From Streptomyces sp. NBC_01298 (GTDB lineage: Bacteria; Actinomycetota; Actinomycetes; Streptomycetales; Streptomycetaceae), in contig NZ_CP108414.1 of the NCBI RefSeq assembly GCF_035978755.1, forward strand, positions 2,542,001 to 2,606,000: a stretch of DNA of 64,000 nt. The letters are read 5' to 3'. The notes below the pieces were generated by a model. That model made no database searches. It was given only the letters and a program-made list of their open reading frames with translations, and was not told where the DNA came from. Position 1 is the first letter of the stretch, and each line of letters starts with the position of its first letter. Shown one piece after another: positions 61,688-64,000 of this stretch. Made by a program: the position numbers and the translations under genes.

Positions 61688-63241
61688 GTGACAACTCCTC
61701 AGCTCTCCAAACTCCGGATACCCGGCGCGGCCCGCCGGGAGGGGCGCCCGGGAGTGGCGCTCGCCGTCATCGCCGCCTGCCAGCTCATGGTCGTCCTCGA
61801 CGCGACGATCGTGAACATCGCGCTCCCGCACATCCAGACCGACCTCGCGATCTCGACCACCGACCTGTCCTGGGTGATCAGCGCCTACACGCTCGCCTTC
61901 GGCGGCCTGCTGCTGCTCGGCGGCCGCGCCGGCGACATCCTGGGCCGCCGCCGCGTCTTCCTGACCGGCATCCTGCTCTTCACCCTGGCCTCCCTGCTCG
62001 GCGGATTCGCCGAGGAGCCCTGGCAGTTGCTCGCGGCCCGCGCGCTGCAGGGCGTCGGCGGCGCCATCGCCTCGCCGACCTCCCTCGCCCTGGTCACCAC
62101 GACCTTCGCCGAGGGCCCCGCGCGCAACCGCGCCTTCGGCGTGTTCGCCGCCGTTTCCGCGGGTGGCGGCGCGGTCGGCCTGCTGGCCGGCGGCATGCTC
62201 ACCGAGTGGCTCGACTGGCGCTGGGTCTTCTTCGTCAACGTGCCGATCGGGCTGCTGATCGCGTTCCTGACCCCGCTCTACATCAGCGAGTCCGAGCGCC
62301 ACCCGGGCCGCTTCGACATCGCCGGAGCGCTCACCTCCACGGTCGGGATGACCTCGCTGGTCTACGGGTTCATCCGTGCCTCCCAGGACGGCTGGCGCGA
62401 CGGCGTGACCATCGGCGCGTTCGTCCTCGCCGTGATCCTGCTCGCGGGCTTCGTGCTCGTCGAGTCACGGGCCGCCGATCCGATCATCCCGCTGCGCATG
62501 TTCGCCGATCGCAACCGCACCGGCACCTACGTGATCATGCTCAGCCTCGCCGCCGCGATGTTCGGCATGTTCTTCTTCATCGTCCAGTTCGTGCAGAACG
62601 TGCTGGACTTCAGCCCGATCCGATCCGGCATCGGCTTCCTCCCCATCACCGTCGCCATCGTCACCGCCGCCGGACTCTCCCAGCGGCTGCTGCCGCGCTT
62701 GGGCCCCAAGCCGTTCATGGTCATCGGATCGGCACTCACCGGCATCGGCCTGACCTGGCTGACCTTCATCGAACCCGACAGCTCCTACGCCTCCGGGGTG
62801 TTGGGCCCCATGCTGCTGTTCGGATTCGGCATGGGCCTGAACTTCGTCACCCTCACCCTCACCGCCGTCTCCGGAGTGGCCCCGCAGGAAGCGGGCGCGG
62901 CCTCCGGACTCCTCAACGCCAGCCAGCAGGTCGGCGGCTCGCTCGGACTGTCCATCCTGGTCACCGTGTTCGGCACGGCCGGCCGCAACGAGGCCCACCA
63001 GCAGGTCCCCGACTTCATGGCCCACGCCGACCAGGGCCAGGCCGCGGCCTTCCAGCAGACCGGAATGCTGCCCGACCCCTGGGGGGACGCCGTCCTCACG
63101 CAGGGGATCTCCACCTCGTTCATCGCCGCCGTCGCCATGTCGGGACTCGCCCTCGTCACCGCGGTGCTGGTGATCCGGGTGCGCAAGAGCGACCTCGAGG
63201 CTCTGAACGGAGCCGCCGCCCAGGCCGGTCCGGCCGCCTGA
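61688..63241 (+). CDS. MFS multidrug exporter, DHA2 (EmrB/QacA) family
   Basis: 517 residues with about 14 membrane segments. Family motifs are readable: LDATIVNIALPHIQ (TM1), LLLLGGRAGDILGRRRVF (motif A, loop 2-3), and the motif C-like stretch GGGAVGLLAGGMLTEWLDWRWVFFVNVPIG split over TM5-6. It should export a drug or metabolite using the proton gradient. GTG 61688 has GGGGGG seven bases upstream; the in-frame GTG at 61646 lies inside operator 2 and is unlikely to be the start. It is divergent from its TetR regulator, and a perfect terminator follows. Confidence 0.94.
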   Translation: MTTPQLSKLRIPGAARREGRPGVALAVIAACQLMVVLDATIVNIALPHIQTDLAISTTDLSWVISAYTLAFGGLLLLGGRAGDILGRRRVFLTGILLFTLASLLGGFAEEPWQLLAARALQGVGGAIASPTSLALVTTTFAEGPARNRAFGVFAAVSAGGGAVGLLAGGMLTEWLDWRWVFFVNVPIGLLIAFLTPLYISESERHPGRFDIAGALTSTVGMTSLVYGFIRASQDGWRDGVTIGAFVLAVILLAGFVLVESRAADPIIPLRMFADRNRTGTYVIMLSLAAAMFGMFFFIVQFVQNVLDFSPIRSGIGFLPITVAIVTAAGLSQRLLPRLGPKPFMVIGSALTGIGLTWLTFIEPDSSYASGVLGPMLLFGFGMGLNFVTLTLTAVSGVAPQEAGAASGLLNASQQVGGSLGLSILVTVFGTAGRNEAHQQVPDFMAHADQGQAAAFQQTGMLPDPWGDAVLTQGISTSFIAAVAMSGLALVTAVLVIRVRKSDLEALNGAAAQAGPAA

Positions 63242-63258
63242 GCAGGCGGTCCCGTACG

Positions 63259-63295
63259 AGGGGCCCGGCGCGGGAAGCCTCCGCGCCGGGCCCCT
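63259..63295. terminator. perfect 15-bp bidirectional terminator
   Basis: AGGGGCCCGGCGCGG and CCGCGCCGGGCCCCT pair perfectly around a 7-base loop between the convergent exporter and DUF4173 genes. Confidence 0.9.
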
Positions 63296-63336
63296 TCGTG
63301 GGCCGAGACGGTTCGCCGAGACGGTTCCTGGGGCGG

Positions 63337-64000
63337 CTAGTACTCGATCCGGCTCCCGAAGGTTCCCAGGCTCCTGCACTGCTCGTACGAGGCGTTCGCC
63401 CCGTGCTCGCCCAGGATCTCCCGGGCCCGGCGCTCCCCCAGGCTCGTCGCGTACCAGGGTGCGCGGCCGTCCGCCTCCAGTTCCCTGGCGATCCCGCGCA
63501 GGGCGCAGGAACGTTGGGGCTCGGGCAGCCGGTCCAGGGCGGGCACCGCGTCCGCCGACAGCGACTGGAAGTAGGCCAGGTCGATCTTTCCGGACCGCTC
63601 GTACCGCGTGACGTTGCCCTCCGCGATCACCCCGTCCGGGGACATCAGCCCGAACGCCAGTACGGCCGCCACGGCGCTCCCCGCGACCGCGCGGGGCAGC
63701 CACCGCGCACCGAACAGCCCGCCGGCCATGATCAGTACGATCACCAGCCCGAGCCACAGCTCCATACCGGCGACCGACAGCCGCAGCCTGGTCAGCCCGT
63801 ACGCGTCCACGTACAGGTCCATGCGGCGGAGCGCCGAGGCGACCACCACGAGGGTGAGCGCGCAGAGCGTGCCGAGCACGACGCGCACCAGCCGCCGGTC
63901 GCCGGCTTCCGCGCGCGGGGCCCAGCGCAGGGCCAGCGCGATGACGGCGAGGGTGAGCAGAGTCGCCCAGAGCAGCTGCCAGAAGCCCTGGCGCGCGTAC
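63337..64000 (-). CDS. DUF4173/DUF4153-like membrane protein, C-terminal part
   Basis: The stop is at 63337 and the frame stays open to the window edge (221 codons seen). The upstream end reads YARQGFWQLLWATLLTLAVI, a hallmark of DUF4173/DUF4153 proteins. Several membrane segments follow, then a soluble C-terminal domain (SGKIDLAYFQSLSADAVPAL through SYEQCRSLGTFGSRIEY). In this family long N-terminal membrane domains precede what is visible, so roughly the last third is present. The family has no established function; a membrane-bound sensor or transporter has been guessed. Internal GTG 63888 is not the true start because homology continues upstream of it. Confidence 0.85.
   Translation of the reverse strand, partial: YARQGFWQLLWATLLTLAVIALALRWAPRAEAGDRRLVRVVLGTLCALTLVVVASALRRMDLYVDAYGLTRLRLSVAGMELWLGLVIVLIMAGGLFGARWLPRAVAGSAVAAVLAFGLMSPDGVIAEGNVTRYERSGKIDLAYFQSLSADAVPALDRLPEPQRSCALRGIARELEADGRAPWYATSLGERRAREILGEHGANASYEQCRSLGTFGSRIEY

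Overview
The window is chromosomal DNA from a Streptomyces (or a very close relative). The sequence has very high GC, strong third-position GC bias, and GTG/TTG starts. It carries genes typical of the genus: a Lys/Ala-rich HrdB-type principal sigma factor, the sporulation regulator WhiH, ParC/ParE, HPr with a DasR-type operator, and a c-di-AMP riboswitch on a LytM peptidase. As I remember it, the gene order (Nudix, ABC, whiH, hrdB, small zinc protein, parE ... two-component pair ... citrate synthase pair ... parC, two M16 peptidases, M23, GntR, ptsH, acyl-CoA synthetase) is the conserved core order of the S. coelicolor chromosome around hrdB. Most of the window is therefore core, with accessory inserts.

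Region by region. 1-5.8 kb: a minus-strand polymorphic-toxin operon (SseB-like protein, helical ESX-type partner, Rhs toxin, candidate immunity gene) joined by overlapping start/stop codons. 5.9-11.5 kb: thymidine kinase, a phosphodiesterase, a conserved small protein and a GNAT/acyl-CoA synthetase fusion. 11.6-17 kb: ptsH with a dre site, a GntR regulator, a LytM peptidase under a c-di-AMP riboswitch, and a catalytic/non-catalytic M16 pair. 17.3-22 kb: parC, then a coiled-coil/Mrr-nuclease/TerD fusion. 22-25.6 kb: a COG0523 metallochaperone GTPase and two divergent citrate synthases, one with an N-terminal DNA-binding domain.

25.7-36.6 kb is a coherent alpha-glucan utilisation locus: a GH13 alpha-glucosidase, two permeases, a lipoprotein binding protein, a LacI regulator, and a 1430-residue secreted multidomain enzyme that looks like a GH87 alpha-1,3-glucanase/mycodextranase. 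CTTGCG/CGCAAG motifs lie in front of the binding-protein gene, lacI and the GH87 gene, which suggests one regulon. No ATPase gene is present, so a shared ATPase such as MsiK is probably used.

36.6-41.3 kb: a CitA/DcuS-type two-component system, convergent with a monocarboxylate symporter and its DUF485 partner. 41.4-48.5 kb: parE, a small zinc-ribbon-like protein, a secreted trypsin, hrdB and whiH. 48.7-55.4 kb: a fused ABC ATPase/permease, an NrtR-like Nudix regulator, a glycogen-debranching-type enzyme and a DUF4192 protein. 55.4-55.9 kb holds what I read as the frameshifted 3' remnant of an HMG-CoA synthase gene (mvaS). 56-64 kb: a RecQ helicase with a C-terminal phosphoribosyltransferase-like domain, two conserved Streptomyces proteins, RNase HII, a TetR/MFS exporter pair with two near-identical palindromic operators, and the start-truncated end of a DUF4173 membrane protein.

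I found no insertion sequence, tRNA, rRNA or CRISPR array. All functional calls rest on reading motifs by eye; no database search was run.
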